Positions 28,383 to 39,599 of a DNA stretch of 64,000 nt are shown in pieces. Origin of the DNA: Lachnospiraceae bacterium (GTDB lineage: Bacteria > Bacillota > Clostridia > Lachnospirales > Lachnospiraceae); the NCBI GenBank assembly GCA_021770785.1, contig JAETQH010000021.1, forward strand, positions 1-64,000, given 5' to 3'. Made by a program: the position numbers and the translations under genes. Every line of letters starts with the position of its first letter. Position 1 is the stretch's first letter. Under the pieces are notes generated by a model, which was not told where the DNA came from, did not search any database, and saw only the letters and a list, made by a program, of their open reading frames with translations.

Positions 28383-30014
28383 CTATCCCTCCTGCCTTAC
28401 CCTGATAAGCACATTAGAACAACAGATGTTCTTTCTGTTTCCCGTGCCATCCTCTACATTTTCAAACGTAATCACCTTGCCGTCTTCCATCCGGTAAATT
28501 TCGATTTTTCTTATCTGCCGGATGGCATTCCATCCGGCATCTTCTACCAGCGACAAAATCATTTCGTTTAACCTAAAACCGCCGGAAAATTCACTGATAT
28601 ATTCCCGCCGTTCTTCTTTTAATTTTCTGATTTCAATTTCCCTGCTCTTTAGCAATTCAACCATGATTTCCTTGAAAATCTGCACATTTGGTATCAGCTC
28701 TTCCACATCTATATTTCCTTCTTCGATTCCGGTTTTCATTTCTTCCAGAGAAACCTCTCCCTGTTTGGATGTCATGGCTTTTTCTAACAGGCAGCCAAGG
28801 CTTTTTTCATATTTTGCCAGCTTTTCTTTCTGCCGCCTTTCCTCTTCTTCCATCCATACTTCATCACCAAATTCCATAATCTCTTCGGATGCTTCCGCTT
28901 CATTTTTGTGAACAGGCTTCTGCAGTTCTACGGCTTTGTTCAGATTATAAATCTTATCCGGCGTGTTTCCAAACAGCGGACGAAGAAATACCTCCAGCCG
29001 TTCTAACCCTTCCGGGTGTTCTAATATTTTTTCATATAAGTCATTTCGGATGGAAAACCTCCGGATATAAGACATCTGCGAAAGCTGCTCTAATTCTCTT
29101 GTATAAAGGGATTTCAAGTCGAAATGACTGCTTAAGATTTTCTGATGTTCATCAATCGTCCTGTTCAGATAATTTTCAATGATACCCAGATTTTTCAGCT
29201 TCCCTTCTTCCTTTTCGTCCAGCTTTCTAACATTTAGGTTCATATCTTCTAATTCTTTTGCCCGGCTCTTTACCAATTCTCTGTAATTTAAGAATTTCTG
29301 CTTGGTATCGCTGATGGTTTCTAAATTCTCATTGAGCACCGATTCATATTCTGCTACCGAGTAGCTCAATGCATTCCGCCGGATTCTTCCCATGGCCTCT
29401 TCCATCTTCTGAAGCTGGATGCGCAGAAGGTTAAACACATTTTTTATCTCATCCACAGCTTTGTCATAGCTCTGTTTTTCCAGGTGCATCTTAAAAATCA
29501 TTTCGTGGATGGTAAGCTTCATGTTGTTTTCAATTTCCAAAGTAGACAGTAAAAGATTATAGCCGTCCTCCGTCAGATAATAAGACGTTCTGCGCACTTC
29601 ATAGTCCACATAGACAATCCGGTTTGCCACATAGCTGACATTCATAATCTGATATGCCCTCTGTTCAAAATCAAATCCGTCAAAATACATGGCTTTCCCC
29701 TCATTAGAGAGAATGACATTGATGATAAAATCACCTAACTTCCTACAATCCTCATAGCTCATGTTTTTCTGAAAATAGCGCATATTCAGGTTGTCTAAGT
29801 ATGCTCCGATGTCATCCATCGTACAGTTTTCCTCTTTTAAAGACTGTTCCATCAGATACAGCATAACAGAAAAAATGACATTCATCTGCTCGTCTAATTT
29901 AAAAAAACCATATTGTTTCCAGATTGTTTTCTGACTGCTGTTTGCAATCAGAAGCACATAACGTCCCACATGCTTCATCCTCTTTGGAAACTGATTTAAA
30001 AATTCGTACTGCAT
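28383..30014 (-). CDS. jetA: Wadjet JetA: kleisin-like subunit
   Basis: 543 aa ORF with N-terminal wHTH-like region, central coiled coil, in jet operon. Confidence 0.84.
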   Translation of the reverse strand: MQYEFLNQFPKRMKHVGRYVLLIANSSQKTIWKQYGFFKLDEQMNVIFSVMLYLMEQSLKEENCTMDDIGAYLDNLNMRYFQKNMSYEDCRKLGDFIINVILSNEGKAMYFDGFDFEQRAYQIMNVSYVANRIVYVDYEVRRTSYYLTEDGYNLLLSTLEIENNMKLTIHEMIFKMHLEKQSYDKAVDEIKNVFNLLRIQLQKMEEAMGRIRRNALSYSVAEYESVLNENLETISDTKQKFLNYRELVKSRAKELEDMNLNVRKLDEKEEGKLKNLGIIENYLNRTIDEHQKILSSHFDLKSLYTRELEQLSQMSYIRRFSIRNDLYEKILEHPEGLERLEVFLRPLFGNTPDKIYNLNKAVELQKPVHKNEAEASEEIMEFGDEVWMEEEERRQKEKLAKYEKSLGCLLEKAMTSKQGEVSLEEMKTGIEEGNIDVEELIPNVQIFKEIMVELLKSREIEIRKLKEERREYISEFSGGFRLNEMILSLVEDAGWNAIRQIRKIEIYRMEDGKVITFENVEDGTGNRKNICCSNVLIRVRQEG

Positions 30015-30031
30015 CCTTTTTTCTCCCCTGC

Positions 30032-31030
30032 TTATTCCTTTTCGGTAAAATCTGTAATATTGATAATCTCCTGTGGAATATATTTTCCTGCGGTGAGAAT
30101 TTTCTGTATTTTTTCTGTTATTTCATCCGGGAAAAAACGAAAAAAAGTTCCTGAAATATTCCGGTTCTGTTTTTCACTTGTTTCCGGTAAAAAATCCATT
30201 CCACAGATTTCTGATTTTTGCAGCATTTTTTCATATGCCGCCACAAAGGGCATCAGGATATGGTCTTCTCCGAAAAGCTCTTTTAACCGCTCATAAATCC
30301 CGATTCCCTCATAGTCTAAATCACCGAAATACAAAATCCGGTTATCCCCGGCATTGATATACGACTCCACGCAGAAACCAAAGTCTTCAAAGGAACGTAA
30401 AATTCCCTTGCCAGCCCCGTAAATCACAGTTCCGATTGTTTCTCCTAAAATTTTTCTCCTGCCATTTAGCAGATACTTACGCATACTATAAAAAGTGTCT
30501 TTATTTTCCAGTATCAATATGGTCTGCGGAACCTCTTTACTGCAGGAATAATATGCCAATGGTTCCGTCGTATGATAGACATTTAACTGCTCTAAAGTTA
30601 CTCCGCAATGGGTCAAAATCTGTTTTCCCTGCTCCTTTTGCAAGAATTTTTCTCTTCCCCAGATTTGAAAACTCCGTTCGTTTACGGAAACCGGCTCCTG
30701 CTTCATTTCCCCATATTTCAAAAAATAGCGGTTTAAAAGCTTCACCCATTTTTCTTCCTTTTGGTAAACATCCGGATGCTTCAGATAGTAATCTGTCCGG
30801 ATTGCAGGCACCATTTGAAACTGCAGTTCTTCTATCTGCTCACGGTAATCGGGTTTTGGCTCGATTCTCCAGTAACTCAAATGCAGTGCAGGCTTCTTTC
30901 CATTCAGAAGTGAATTTTTAACCGCTTTGATTTTTTGTTGTTCTATTTGTTCACATATATACTGATATTGCTCTAAATAGGAATCTTTTCTGCTTTCCTT
31001 CATCAGCTGTTCTAGTGAAATCCGCTTCAT
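30032..31030 (-). CDS. jetD: Wadjet JetD: TOPRIM-type nuclease subunit
   Basis: 'TILILENKDTFYSM' and 'RILYFGDLDYEGIGIYERL' TOPRIM-like motifs; first gene of jet operon. Confidence 0.88.
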   Translation of the reverse strand: MKRISLEQLMKESRKDSYLEQYQYICEQIEQQKIKAVKNSLLNGKKPALHLSYWRIEPKPDYREQIEELQFQMVPAIRTDYYLKHPDVYQKEEKWVKLLNRYFLKYGEMKQEPVSVNERSFQIWGREKFLQKEQGKQILTHCGVTLEQLNVYHTTEPLAYYSCSKEVPQTILILENKDTFYSMRKYLLNGRRKILGETIGTVIYGAGKGILRSFEDFGFCVESYINAGDNRILYFGDLDYEGIGIYERLKELFGEDHILMPFVAAYEKMLQKSEICGMDFLPETSEKQNRNISGTFFRFFPDEITEKIQKILTAGKYIPQEIINITDFTEKE

Positions 31031-31112
31031 TTTGATAACCTTGTTTTACATCTTTCCTATTTTAGTGAAACGCCCCTATAGCGCTTTGTTACTGTCTTTA
31101 CCGACAGAGTAC

Positions 31113-32153
31113 CTATGATAGCTTCGTATCCGTAATCAGCATCGCATCCCCAAAGCTGAAAAAACGATACCTCTCCTGCACCGCAATCTCATAGGCATGA
31201 AGCACCTGCTCCCTGCCCGCCAAAGCAGACACCAGCATGACAAGTGTGGACTCCGGCAGGTGGAAATTCGTAATTAAGGAATCTATCACCTTAAACCGAT
31301 ACCCGGGATAAATAAATATCTCCGTCCAACCGCTGGTTTCCTTTAAAAATCCCTGCTCGTCCGCAGCGGATTCCAAGGTTCTGGTACTGGTGGTTCCCAC
31401 CGCAATCACCCGATGCCCTTCTCTTTTGGCACGGTTGATTTTATCCGCTTCCTCCTGGGTAATCTGATAAAATTCCGAGTGCATATGGTGCCTGAGCACA
31501 TCCGTTTCCTTCACCGGGCGGAAGGTTCCAAGTCCTACATGAAGAGTAACCTCCGCAATCTCCACCCCTAAATCCTGCACCTGCTGTAGCAGCTCCGGCG
31601 TAAAATGAAGCCCCGCCGTAGGCGCCGCCGCCGAACCGTCGTATTTTGCATAGACGGTCTGGTAGCGGTTCTTATCCGAAAGCTGGTGGGTGATGTAGGG
31701 AGGCAGGGGCATCTGTCCCAAACGGTCTAAGATTTCCTCAAAAATCCCCTCATAGTGGAACCGAATCAGACGGTTACCCTCTTCCACCACATCAATGATT
31801 TCTCCAATCAAAAGTCCTTCGCCGAATATAATTTTCGTTCCCGGCTTACATTTTTTTCCTGGCTTTACCAGGGTTTCCCAGATATCATTTTCCTTCCTTT
31901 TTAACAAAAGAATCTCAATCTTAGCTTCCGTCCCCTCTTTCACTCCGTAAAGCCTTGCAGGGATTACCCTGGTATTGTTAATCACAAGGCAGTCCCCCGG
32001 CTTTAAGTAAGAAAGAATATCACGAAATACCTTATGCTCCACCTCCCCGGTGTTTTTGTCAAGCACCATCAGGCGGGAGCCGGAACGGTCTTCTAAGGGG
32101 TCCTGTGCAATCAGTTCTTCCGGTAAGTCATAATAAAAATCTTTTACATCCAT
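31113..32153 (-). CDS. queA: tRNA preQ1(34) S-adenosylmethionine ribosyltransferase-isomerase
   Basis: '[27 protein letters not shown]', 'HYTFGLH'-region equivalent '[14 protein letters not shown]'. Confidence 0.96.
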   Translation of the reverse strand: MDVKDFYYDLPEELIAQDPLEDRSGSRLMVLDKNTGEVEHKVFRDILSYLKPGDCLVINNTRVIPARLYGVKEGTEAKIEILLLKRKENDIWETLVKPGKKCKPGTKIIFGEGLLIGEIIDVVEEGNRLIRFHYEGIFEEILDRLGQMPLPPYITHQLSDKNRYQTVYAKYDGSAAAPTAGLHFTPELLQQVQDLGVEIAEVTLHVGLGTFRPVKETDVLRHHMHSEFYQITQEEADKINRAKREGHRVIAVGTTSTRTLESAADEQGFLKETSGWTEIFIYPGYRFKVIDSLITNFHLPESTLVMLVSALAGREQVLHAYEIAVQERYRFFSFGDAMLITDTKLS

Positions 32154-34570
32154 TATTTTCTGAGTTCTGCCCCCATTCCCTCTAGGGCTTTCACAATCTT
32201 ATTCATCGCCCCTGTAATATCCGCCTCTTCTAAGTTTCTGTCCTTTGCACGGAAAGTAAGGGAGTAGGCAATGGATTTACAGCCTGCCTTTATCTGTGCG
32301 CCCTCATAAATATCGAAGAGCTGATAGCTCTCTAACAGCTTTCCGCCTTTGTTGTCAAATATTTTTTCAATATCTCCCGCTAAAACGCTCTTTGGTACAA
32401 TCATGGAAATATCACGGGTGGCAGCCGGGAATTTTGCAATGCCTTCATATTTATAATCGAAGGAAGCCCGTGCCACGATTTCCGGCATATCAATCACTGC
32501 CACATAAACACGCTCTTTGATGGAATAGTTGGAAGCCACCAGCGGATGAACCTCTCCCAAATAGCCGATGACGGTTCCGTCATAAACCACATTTGCCTGA
32601 CGTCCCGGATGAAGATAAGGTTTTCCTGCATTAGGATCATACTCCGGTTTTAGCTTCATGCCCACTTTGTATAAAAATTCTTCCACCACACCTTTCATCG
32701 TGTAAAAGTCACCCTCTCCGTACATTCCAAGGGTAAACTGCATTCTTTCCTCCGGCAGCTCTGTCACCGGAACCTGTTTCGGCAGATAAATATTTCCCAG
32801 CTCATAGAGACGTACGTCTTTATTCCTGCGGTTAAAATTGGTCGCTAAAAAGGTCAGCATACCGTTTAAGGAAACGGTTCTCATAATAGAGAAATCTTCT
32901 CCTAAAGGATTGCTGATAACCACCGTATTGCGCAGCGGCGAATCCGCCGGAATCAATAATTTGTCAAATACCTTCGGGCTTTCGAAGGAATAGGTCATCC
33001 CCTGAGAGAAGCCGCAGAACTCTGCAATATCTCTTGCCACTTCCTCAATGCGGAGCTTAAAGGTCAGTTTTCCGGTGGTTGCCTCGCCGCTTGGCAGAGT
33101 GGTTGGGATTTTATCATAGCCGAAGAAACGTGCCACTTCCTCCGCCAAATCCGCATCGCACTCTAAATCCTGTCTCCAAGACGGAATCAGCACTTCATTG
33201 GTGTTCTCGTCATAGCCTAACTCTAATTTTGCAAAATAGGAAAGCATGGTCTCTCTGCTGATGTCCGTTCCCAGCAATTTGTTGTATTTTTCCGGCTCAA
33301 AGGCAATTCTTCTGCCCTCTTTTTTCACCGGGTACACGTCAACGGCTCCGCCGACCACTTCCCCGGCGCCTAATTCCTCAATCAGCTGGCAGGCGCGGTT
33401 CATAGCCTCCATGGCATTGTTGGGGTCTAAGCCCTTTTCAAATTTGGAAGAAGCGTCTGTCCGAAGTCCCACCTTTTTGCTGGAAAGGCGGATATTGGTT
33501 CCGTCGAAACAGGCAGCCTCAAAAAGCATGGTTTTTACATTGTCTGTAATCATGGAGTTTTCGCCTCCCATGATACCTGCAATGCCTACGGCTTTCTTTC
33601 CGTCACAGATGACTAATACCGATTCGTCTAAGGTACGCTCCTGTCCGTCTAAGGTGACGAATTTCTCGTCTTTTGCCGCACGTCTTACCACGATTTCATT
33701 GTACTCGATGGTGTCTAAGTCATAGGCGTGCATGGGCTGTCCGTATTCCTCCATCACATAGTTGGTGATATCCACGATATTGTTGATGGGGCGGATTCCC
33801 TGTGCCCGCAGCCTGCGCTGCATCCATTCCGGCGATGGCTCAATTTTGATATTTTTTACCACCCTTGCGGTATATCGGGAGCAAAGGTCCGGGTCTTTGA
33901 CAGATACTTTAATATAATCGTTTACATTTTCATTGTTTCCGGTTTCCTTTACTACGGGAGGAATAAACTCTTTTCCGAAGGTAGCGGCTGCCTCCCTGGC
34001 AAGTCCAAGGACGGAAAAACAATCCACACGGTTAGAGGTAATCTCATATTCCACCACCGTGTCGTCTAATCCCAGATACTCCACAGCACTTACCCCCACC
34101 GGAGCGTCCTCCGGCAAAATATAAAGTCCGTCCTCCGGAGCTAAGGGGAACATATCACGGGTAGAGCCCAGTTCTTCAATGGAGCACATCATGCCGTTAG
34201 ATTCCACGCCGCGGAGTTTTCCCTTTTTGATTTTGATACCGCCCTCGGTTTTACTGCCGTCATGACCGCCTGCTACTTTACCGCCGTCTAACACTACAGG
34301 CACTTTGCAGCCCTCGGTGACATTCTGGGCACCTGTGACAATCTGGGTGGTTTCTGTGCCGATATCCACCTGGCAGATTACTAATTTATCTGCGTCCGGG
34401 TGTTTCTCGATACTCTTTACCTGACCGATGACAATTTTTTCAAGGTCTTTGTCCATGTTCTCATAACCCTCTACCTTAGAACCGGATAAGGTCATGGCAT
34501 CCATATATTCCTGGGGGGTACAGGTAAGCCCAGGTACTAAATCTTTGATCCATTTTAATGATGTATTCAT
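32153..34570 (-). CDS. pheT: Phenylalanine-tRNA ligase beta subunit
   Basis: '[15 protein letters not shown]', tRNA-binding region, B3/B4 and FDX-ACB-like C-terminus. Confidence 0.97.
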   Translation of the reverse strand: MNTSLKWIKDLVPGLTCTPQEYMDAMTLSGSKVEGYENMDKDLEKIVIGQVKSIEKHPDADKLVICQVDIGTETTQIVTGAQNVTEGCKVPVVLDGGKVAGGHDGSKTEGGIKIKKGKLRGVESNGMMCSIEELGSTRDMFPLAPEDGLYILPEDAPVGVSAVEYLGLDDTVVEYEITSNRVDCFSVLGLAREAAATFGKEFIPPVVKETGNNENVNDYIKVSVKDPDLCSRYTARVVKNIKIEPSPEWMQRRLRAQGIRPINNIVDITNYVMEEYGQPMHAYDLDTIEYNEIVVRRAAKDEKFVTLDGQERTLDESVLVICDGKKAVGIAGIMGGENSMITDNVKTMLFEAACFDGTNIRLSSKKVGLRTDASSKFEKGLDPNNAMEAMNRACQLIEELGAGEVVGGAVDVYPVKKEGRRIAFEPEKYNKLLGTDISRETMLSYFAKLELGYDENTNEVLIPSWRQDLECDADLAEEVARFFGYDKIPTTLPSGEATTGKLTFKLRIEEVARDIAEFCGFSQGMTYSFESPKVFDKLLIPADSPLRNTVVISNPLGEDFSIMRTVSLNGMLTFLATNFNRRNKDVRLYELGNIYLPKQVPVTELPEERMQFTLGMYGEGDFYTMKGVVEEFLYKVGMKLKPEYDPNAGKPYLHPGRQANVVYDGTVIGYLGEVHPLVASNYSIKERVYVAVIDMPEIVARASFDYKYEGIAKFPAATRDISMIVPKSVLAGDIEKIFDNKGGKLLESYQLFDIYEGAQIKAGCKSIAYSLTFRAKDRNLEEADITGAMNKIVKALEGMGAELRK

Positions 34571-34621
34571 AAATTTTTTCTCTCCTAAATTTATATTTTT
34601 CTGCCCTTCTCGTTGCTTGCG

Positions 34622-35644
34622 CTAAAACTGATTCAGAAATCTCTGGTCGTTTTCGTAGAGAAGGCGCATGTCGTCGATTTCGTACTTGAGCAGGGCGATA
34701 CGCTCTAATCCGATACCGAATGCAAAACCGGAGTATTCCTCCGGGTCAATACCGCTCATGCGCAGCACCCTTGGATGAACCATACCACAGCCTAAAATCT
34801 CAATCCAGCCCTCGCCTTTACAGAAACGGCAGCCTTTTCCGCCGCATTTAAAGCAAGTCACATCCATCTCCGCAGAAGGTTCTGTAAATGGGAAATGATG
34901 GGGACGGAATTTTACCTTTGTATCTGCTCCAAAAAGCTGTCTTGCGAACTCGGCTAAAGTACCCTTTAAATCAGCAAAGGTAATATTTTTATCAATAACA
35001 AGTCCCTCAATCTGATGGAAGGACGGGGAATGGGTGGCATCCACTTCATCGGCGCGGAATACACGTCCCGGCGCAATCATACGGATAGGAAGCTTTCCTT
35101 TTTCCATCTCACGCACCTGTACCGGGGAGGTCTGGGTACGGAGCACGATTTTGTCATTGATATAGAAAGTATCCTGCTCATCCTTTGCGGGGTGGTTTGC
35201 CGGAATATTCAACGCTTCGAAGTTATAATAATCGTACTCTACTTCCGGGCCTTCCACTACCTCATAGCCCATTCCGGTAAAGATACGCTCCACCTCTTCT
35301 AAGGCAATGGTATTAGGATGGCGGTGGCCTACATTATTTTTCTTTGCAGGCAGGGTCACGTCAATGACCTCTTTTTTTAATTTTGCCTCCATCTCGGCGT
35401 TCTCTAATTTTGTTTTGGTTTCCTCTAATAATTTTTCAATGCTCTCACGGGTTTCGTTGACAAGCTGTCCCACCAGCGGGCGTTCCTCCGGACTGACATC
35501 CTTCATGCCCTTTAAAACTGCGGTCAACTCTCCTTTTTTCCCGAGAATTGCAACCCGGACATCATTTAATTTTGACAAATCACCGGATTCTAATATCTGG
35601 CGCATTGCCTCTTCTTTGATTTTCTGCAGCTTTTCTTTCATCAC
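34622..35644 (-). CDS. pheS: Phenylalanine-tRNA ligase alpha subunit
   Basis: '[31 protein letters not shown]', '[16 protein letters not shown]'. Confidence 0.97.
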   Translation of the reverse strand: MMKEKLQKIKEEAMRQILESGDLSKLNDVRVAILGKKGELTAVLKGMKDVSPEERPLVGQLVNETRESIEKLLEETKTKLENAEMEAKLKKEVIDVTLPAKKNNVGHRHPNTIALEEVERIFTGMGYEVVEGPEVEYDYYNFEALNIPANHPAKDEQDTFYINDKIVLRTQTSPVQVREMEKGKLPIRMIAPGRVFRADEVDATHSPSFHQIEGLVIDKNITFADLKGTLAEFARQLFGADTKVKFRPHHFPFTEPSAEMDVTCFKCGGKGCRFCKGEGWIEILGCGMVHPRVLRMSGIDPEEYSGFAFGIGLERIALLKYEIDDMRLLYENDQRFLNQF

Positions 35645-35704
35645 ATTGCTCCTTTTTCTGCTTTTATTTTTCTTTTTTCGTTTTCTTACGCCAGGGCTCT
35701 TAAC

Positions 35705-35789
35705 ATCGAGTAGGGGAGAATCTTTCCCTACTCGCCGCGCGGGGTGCGTGCTGCGAAGCAGCAGTATACATTACGCACCCCTGTGCATA
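35705..35789 (-). repeat. Two-hairpin element, copy A, between pheS T-box terminator and pheS
   Basis: atcgagtagg-N12-cctactcgccgcgc-[GGGGTGCGT..ACGCACCCC with inner GCTGC/GCAGC]-tgtgcata; shares ends and layout with 55677..55763. Confidence 0.85.
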
Positions 35790-36100
35790 AAAAATCCGCG
35801 GCTTCTCTCGTCTGAGGGACGAAAAAATCCGCGGTACCACCCTATTTCTTTGCTCCTGACACAGTTCTCACTGTATAACAGCTATCGCTGCATAGCAACT
35901 CTCGCTGCATAGCAACTCTCGCTGCATAGCAACTCTCGTTGCATAGGAAAAAGCTCTTATTATGCGTAACGTGCACCAAACGTCATCTGCTACTAAAGTT
36001 CACAAATGCGGCTCCTGTGGGAAATTCGATTCCTACCTTTTCTTAAGCGGGCTTTCAGCCGATGACCTGCTCTCTCTAAAAGAAGTATAGTGCTCTACTG
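35785..36100 (-). promoter_or_regulatory. T-box riboswitch leader of pheST
   Basis: T-box motif AGGGTGGTACCGCGG (complement at 35829..35844) followed by CCGCGG..CCGCGG terminator and T-run; upstream stem I-like structured region. Confidence 0.93.
35861..35942 (-). repeat. Five tandem 17-nt hairpin units inside the T-box leader
   Basis: 14-nt hairpins at 35861, 35878, 35895, 35912, 35929; sense-strand stems GCAAC/GTTGC, GCAGC/GTTGC (x2), GCAGC/GCTGT, ACAGT/ACTGT with GAGA or GATA loops. Confidence 0.9.
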
Positions 36101-36191
36101 AGGTTCTATGAACCACACATTCACAGCCTTTTTCACAACAATTTGTTGTTCTCAACTCTAATCGGTATTTTAGCACAGCAGGCGGCAAACA

Positions 36192-37061
36192 TCAAGTATT
36201 TTTTTCCATAACCTGCTCTTTGTCTCTCTTCCTCTCTTTCATAAACCAGGCCGGGAAATAATCGTCAAAGAGCACGTTCACCTCTGCCGACATCATCATA
36301 ATATACATGCAGAAATACAGCCACAGCATAATGAGTGCAATGGTAGTCAGGCTCCCATACATGGAAAACCCGTTAAAATAGTCCACATAAACAGACAGTC
36401 CAAAGGAAAACAGATACCACGCCACCGCACAGATTGCCGCTCCGGGAAGCTGGCTCCGCAGGGTCAGTTTCCGGTTTGGCAGTGCTGTAAATACCACGTC
36501 AAAGAAAAAGATTAAAAATACCAGCATCCAAAGTCCGCGGAATCTGGCAAAAATGTCCACCAGATTAGTAATAAAGGGAAAATAATTCATTGCCAGATGA
36601 CGGATGCTGTTACCGAATACCAATACTAACAGGGTAAACAGGATTGCTACCAAAAACACAATGGTATATATCACTGCCCAGAACCGCAGCACAAACCAGT
36701 TTCTCGTTTCCTCTAAATCATTAACGGAATTTAACCCGTCCGTCATGTACTGCACGCCCTTAGCAGCCGACCAGATTGCCACCACCGCCGTGATGGAGAT
36801 AATTCCCACGGAACGGCTGTAAACTTCATCCACCAGGGAAATCAGAAAGGGAGACACATACTGCGGCATCACCTTCTCAATAATCTGAAACAGCATTCCC
36901 TTGGTAACGCTGGTGTACTGTAACAGCGAGGAAAATACCATCAAAAAGGGGATAATGGACAAAATAATAAAGAAAGCCGACTGTGCCGAATAAGCATTTA
37001 TCTTGTCTCTTTTACATTTATCCATAAAGGATTTTACATTTCCAATAATTTTCCAAATCAT
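36192..37061 (-). CDS. YihY/BrkB family membrane protein
   Basis: 'DKINAYSAQSAFFIILSIIPFLMV', 'AICAVAWYLFSFGLSVYVDYF'. Confidence 0.9.
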   Translation of the reverse strand: MIWKIIGNVKSFMDKCKRDKINAYSAQSAFFIILSIIPFLMVFSSLLQYTSVTKGMLFQIIEKVMPQYVSPFLISLVDEVYSRSVGIISITAVVAIWSAAKGVQYMTDGLNSVNDLEETRNWFVLRFWAVIYTIVFLVAILFTLLVLVFGNSIRHLAMNYFPFITNLVDIFARFRGLWMLVFLIFFFDVVFTALPNRKLTLRSQLPGAAICAVAWYLFSFGLSVYVDYFNGFSMYGSLTTIALIMLWLYFCMYIMMMSAEVNVLFDDYFPAWFMKERKRDKEQVMEKNT

Positions 37062-37073
37062 AGTTTTCCTCTC

Positions 37074-39293
37074 TTACTCGTTTACATCCTCTATCTCCAC
37101 ATCCTGATAAAAAGCATGTAAAATATCCTCGCAGCTCATTCCTGCCTGTGCCATACCGTTTGCCCCGTTCTGGCTCATGCCAAGGCCGTGTCCGTAACCG
37201 CCCCCGGAAAGGGTGAGACTGCCGTCCTCCTGTGCCGTCACTGCACAAAATGCACTGGGCAGCATGGAAATATTTTCACTCTCACTGCCGTCTTTATAGA
37301 CCATTTTCTTCACCAGCGCCCCTAATACCTTGCGGATATTATACTCCGTTTTCACCCGGACTGCACCTTTTTCATACTGTAATTTTAATGTCAAAATCGA
37401 GCCGGAAGCGCTCCGTTCCTCCACCGATATGCCGGTAATCTCTCCCAGCTTTGCCGGGGAGTCCGTTTCCGTCACTCCGTCAGACCCATAATATATCACG
37501 TTTTTCTCAGAAACGGAACGCCTGTTTTTCAATATCTCATTGATTTCTCCTGTCTTGCCTGTAAAATCAGCCGTGGCAAACCAGCGATAATACTTGATGT
37601 CACTGTCAAAGCCTTCCGCATCACTTTTAATATAGTCTAAAAATTCTGTCTCATCCGAAAGATTTCCGTCATATTCAGACTGATTCAGACAGAATTTATG
37701 CAGATATCCGTAGTTTGCGGTATCGTCTATATTCCAGATTTCCGCCGTGTCTGTGTAGCCCATGGAGGTGGAAAAATAATATGCCTCCACCACATTCCCC
37801 TGGTATTTTAAAACCTTCCCCCGGGTCGTTTCCACTGCCTCCACGGATTCCACTGTCTGCGCCACCTTGTTATACACCTGGTAAGAAGTGCTGTCATTGA
37901 TGTGGGCACCGTATTCCGCTAAATCCGCCCGCAAAAGCTGTATGTAAGCATAGCTTCTGGCACAGACTGCCTGGGCTTTTAATGCCTCTGCTCCGAAGCT
38001 TACAGGCATTTCACTGGGCACCACCGCATAGAGATACTGCTCAAAGGGCAGCTGGTTCACCAACGTATAGCCCTGCTCATAGCTCCGTGCCTCCATACTT
38101 CCGCTGTACGGGTTAGAAACCGCTGTTCCGGAAGGTTCGCAGACAACCACTGTACCGCCCTCCCCCGGTGTCAGCGTAAAGGTTTTTCCCTCCTGATTTA
38201 CCAGATAATCGGTCACATGGATCTGGGTTCCCGCCGCTATATCCTCTTGTATATCGCCGCATTTGATACGGGACGGCGTATTGCATTTCAGATAAATATC
38301 ACTTCTGAAATTGCTGCCATCTTCCCCCAACAGCAGCACACGGATATCATTAATTTCTGCCGGTTCCCGTATTAAAATCGCACAGACCTCCGTACCTGCC
38401 GTAATATATTCCACATTCATATTTCCGAGGACGATGTCGGAAATGGATTTTTCCTGTATCTCCCCATAGGTCTGATAAACTGGAAGCTTTCCCTGGTGAG
38501 CGATTTTTCCATAATCCCTGATTTCAATGGTCTGCTCGTCATAGGATAAAAGCGCTCCCTCGATTCCGTCCTGTTTCATTCGAAGCGCCGTCACATTTCC
38601 CCGGGAAAACACAATATCACATACCCCAAGGGAAAAATCGGTGTCAATCTTCCCCACTTCCTTTTCGTAAATCCCACCGGAATAGAGAAAGGTCAGTTTT
38701 CCCTCCGCATTTTCCTTTAAATAAGCATTGGAAAGTTGTGTTTCTTCCTCTGAAATCCCCTTGACGCCGATACACATTTCCTCCATAGCATAAATGCCAT
38801 ATGCCTGCCACTGGGTAAACCACTGCTCCGGCAGTTCAGTGAAATAATCACCTCCGCTGGTTATCAGGATGACACCATCTTTTGCCGTCTCTGTATCTAA
38901 TAAGAGCACCTCTTTTTGTGCCACTTTTTTTTCCATATCCAGATAGTCTAAAATCTGCTCATAAATAAGCGTCCATTCCTCTCGTTTCACCGCCTGGCGG
39001 TTCCGTTTTTCCAGAGGAATCTGCTCCGACACCCCCAGTTTTTCCAGTAACTGTGCGGCCATTTCCCAGGTGAGATATTCCTTATGGTAAACGGCAAAGT
39101 AATCTTCCCACTCCTCCGGCGTATAAACAGAAAAAGCCAGCTCGGCTTTTACCTCTGAAAGGGCTATGTATTTCGTGGAATATTCCTCTTTCTGAAAATC
39201 GTTTTTCATTTTATCTGCCAGCAGTACACATAAAATAACCACAAGTAGTATCAGGAGGATTGCCTTTATTTTGGTATTTCGTCTCTGTTTCAT
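37074..39293 (-). CDS. SpoIID/LytB domain protein
   Basis: 'PFEQYLYAVVPSEMPVSFGAEALKAQAVCARSYAY', 'SGGGYGHGLGMSQNGANGMA'; start at MKQRRNTKIKAILL. Confidence 0.9.
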   Translation of the reverse strand: MKQRRNTKIKAILLILLVVILCVLLADKMKNDFQKEEYSTKYIALSEVKAELAFSVYTPEEWEDYFAVYHKEYLTWEMAAQLLEKLGVSEQIPLEKRNRQAVKREEWTLIYEQILDYLDMEKKVAQKEVLLLDTETAKDGVILITSGGDYFTELPEQWFTQWQAYGIYAMEEMCIGVKGISEEETQLSNAYLKENAEGKLTFLYSGGIYEKEVGKIDTDFSLGVCDIVFSRGNVTALRMKQDGIEGALLSYDEQTIEIRDYGKIAHQGKLPVYQTYGEIQEKSISDIVLGNMNVEYITAGTEVCAILIREPAEINDIRVLLLGEDGSNFRSDIYLKCNTPSRIKCGDIQEDIAAGTQIHVTDYLVNQEGKTFTLTPGEGGTVVVCEPSGTAVSNPYSGSMEARSYEQGYTLVNQLPFEQYLYAVVPSEMPVSFGAEALKAQAVCARSYAYIQLLRADLAEYGAHINDSTSYQVYNKVAQTVESVEAVETTRGKVLKYQGNVVEAYYFSTSMGYTDTAEIWNIDDTANYGYLHKFCLNQSEYDGNLSDETEFLDYIKSDAEGFDSDIKYYRWFATADFTGKTGEINEILKNRRSVSEKNVIYYGSDGVTETDSPAKLGEITGISVEERSASGSILTLKLQYEKGAVRVKTEYNIRKVLGALVKKMVYKDGSESENISMLPSAFCAVTAQEDGSLTLSGGGYGHGLGMSQNGANGMAQAGMSCEDILHAFYQDVEIEDVNE

Positions 39294-39377
39294 TCTCTCA
39301 CCATATTCTTCCAGTTTGATTCTGCAAAAAAGAAGCTGCCTGTATTTCAAAGCAGCTTCTTTTCTTTTGTGTCTTAT

Positions 39378-39557
39378 AGTTTTCTTTGGTACTTCTTTTC
39401 TTTCGTACCTTATTATTTCTCGAATGGTATCCAGATTACTTGTCTCATGTACTTTAAACCTTTTTCCGATGGTATCTTTATGGTTTCTCTTTTGTGCCTT
39501 AAGACTTTTTCTGATGGTACATTCTTTCTTTTTCTTCTGTACCCTGATACCTTTTCC
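39378..39557. repeat. Degenerate 45-bp tandem repeat
   Basis: '[g/a]atggta' anchors at 39423, 39468, 39513 (45-bp spacing) with T-rich body; earlier partial unit near 39378. Confidence 0.65.
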
Positions 39558-39599
39558 TTCGTTTTTTTCTAAATCTCTTTCGCATGACCCAAAATGCCG

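Noticed and set aside
35874-35941. Possible mini-CRISPR array from the 17-bp repeats
   Set aside because: No spacers, units are contiguous, lie inside a T-box leader and form sense-strand hairpins; no cas genes.
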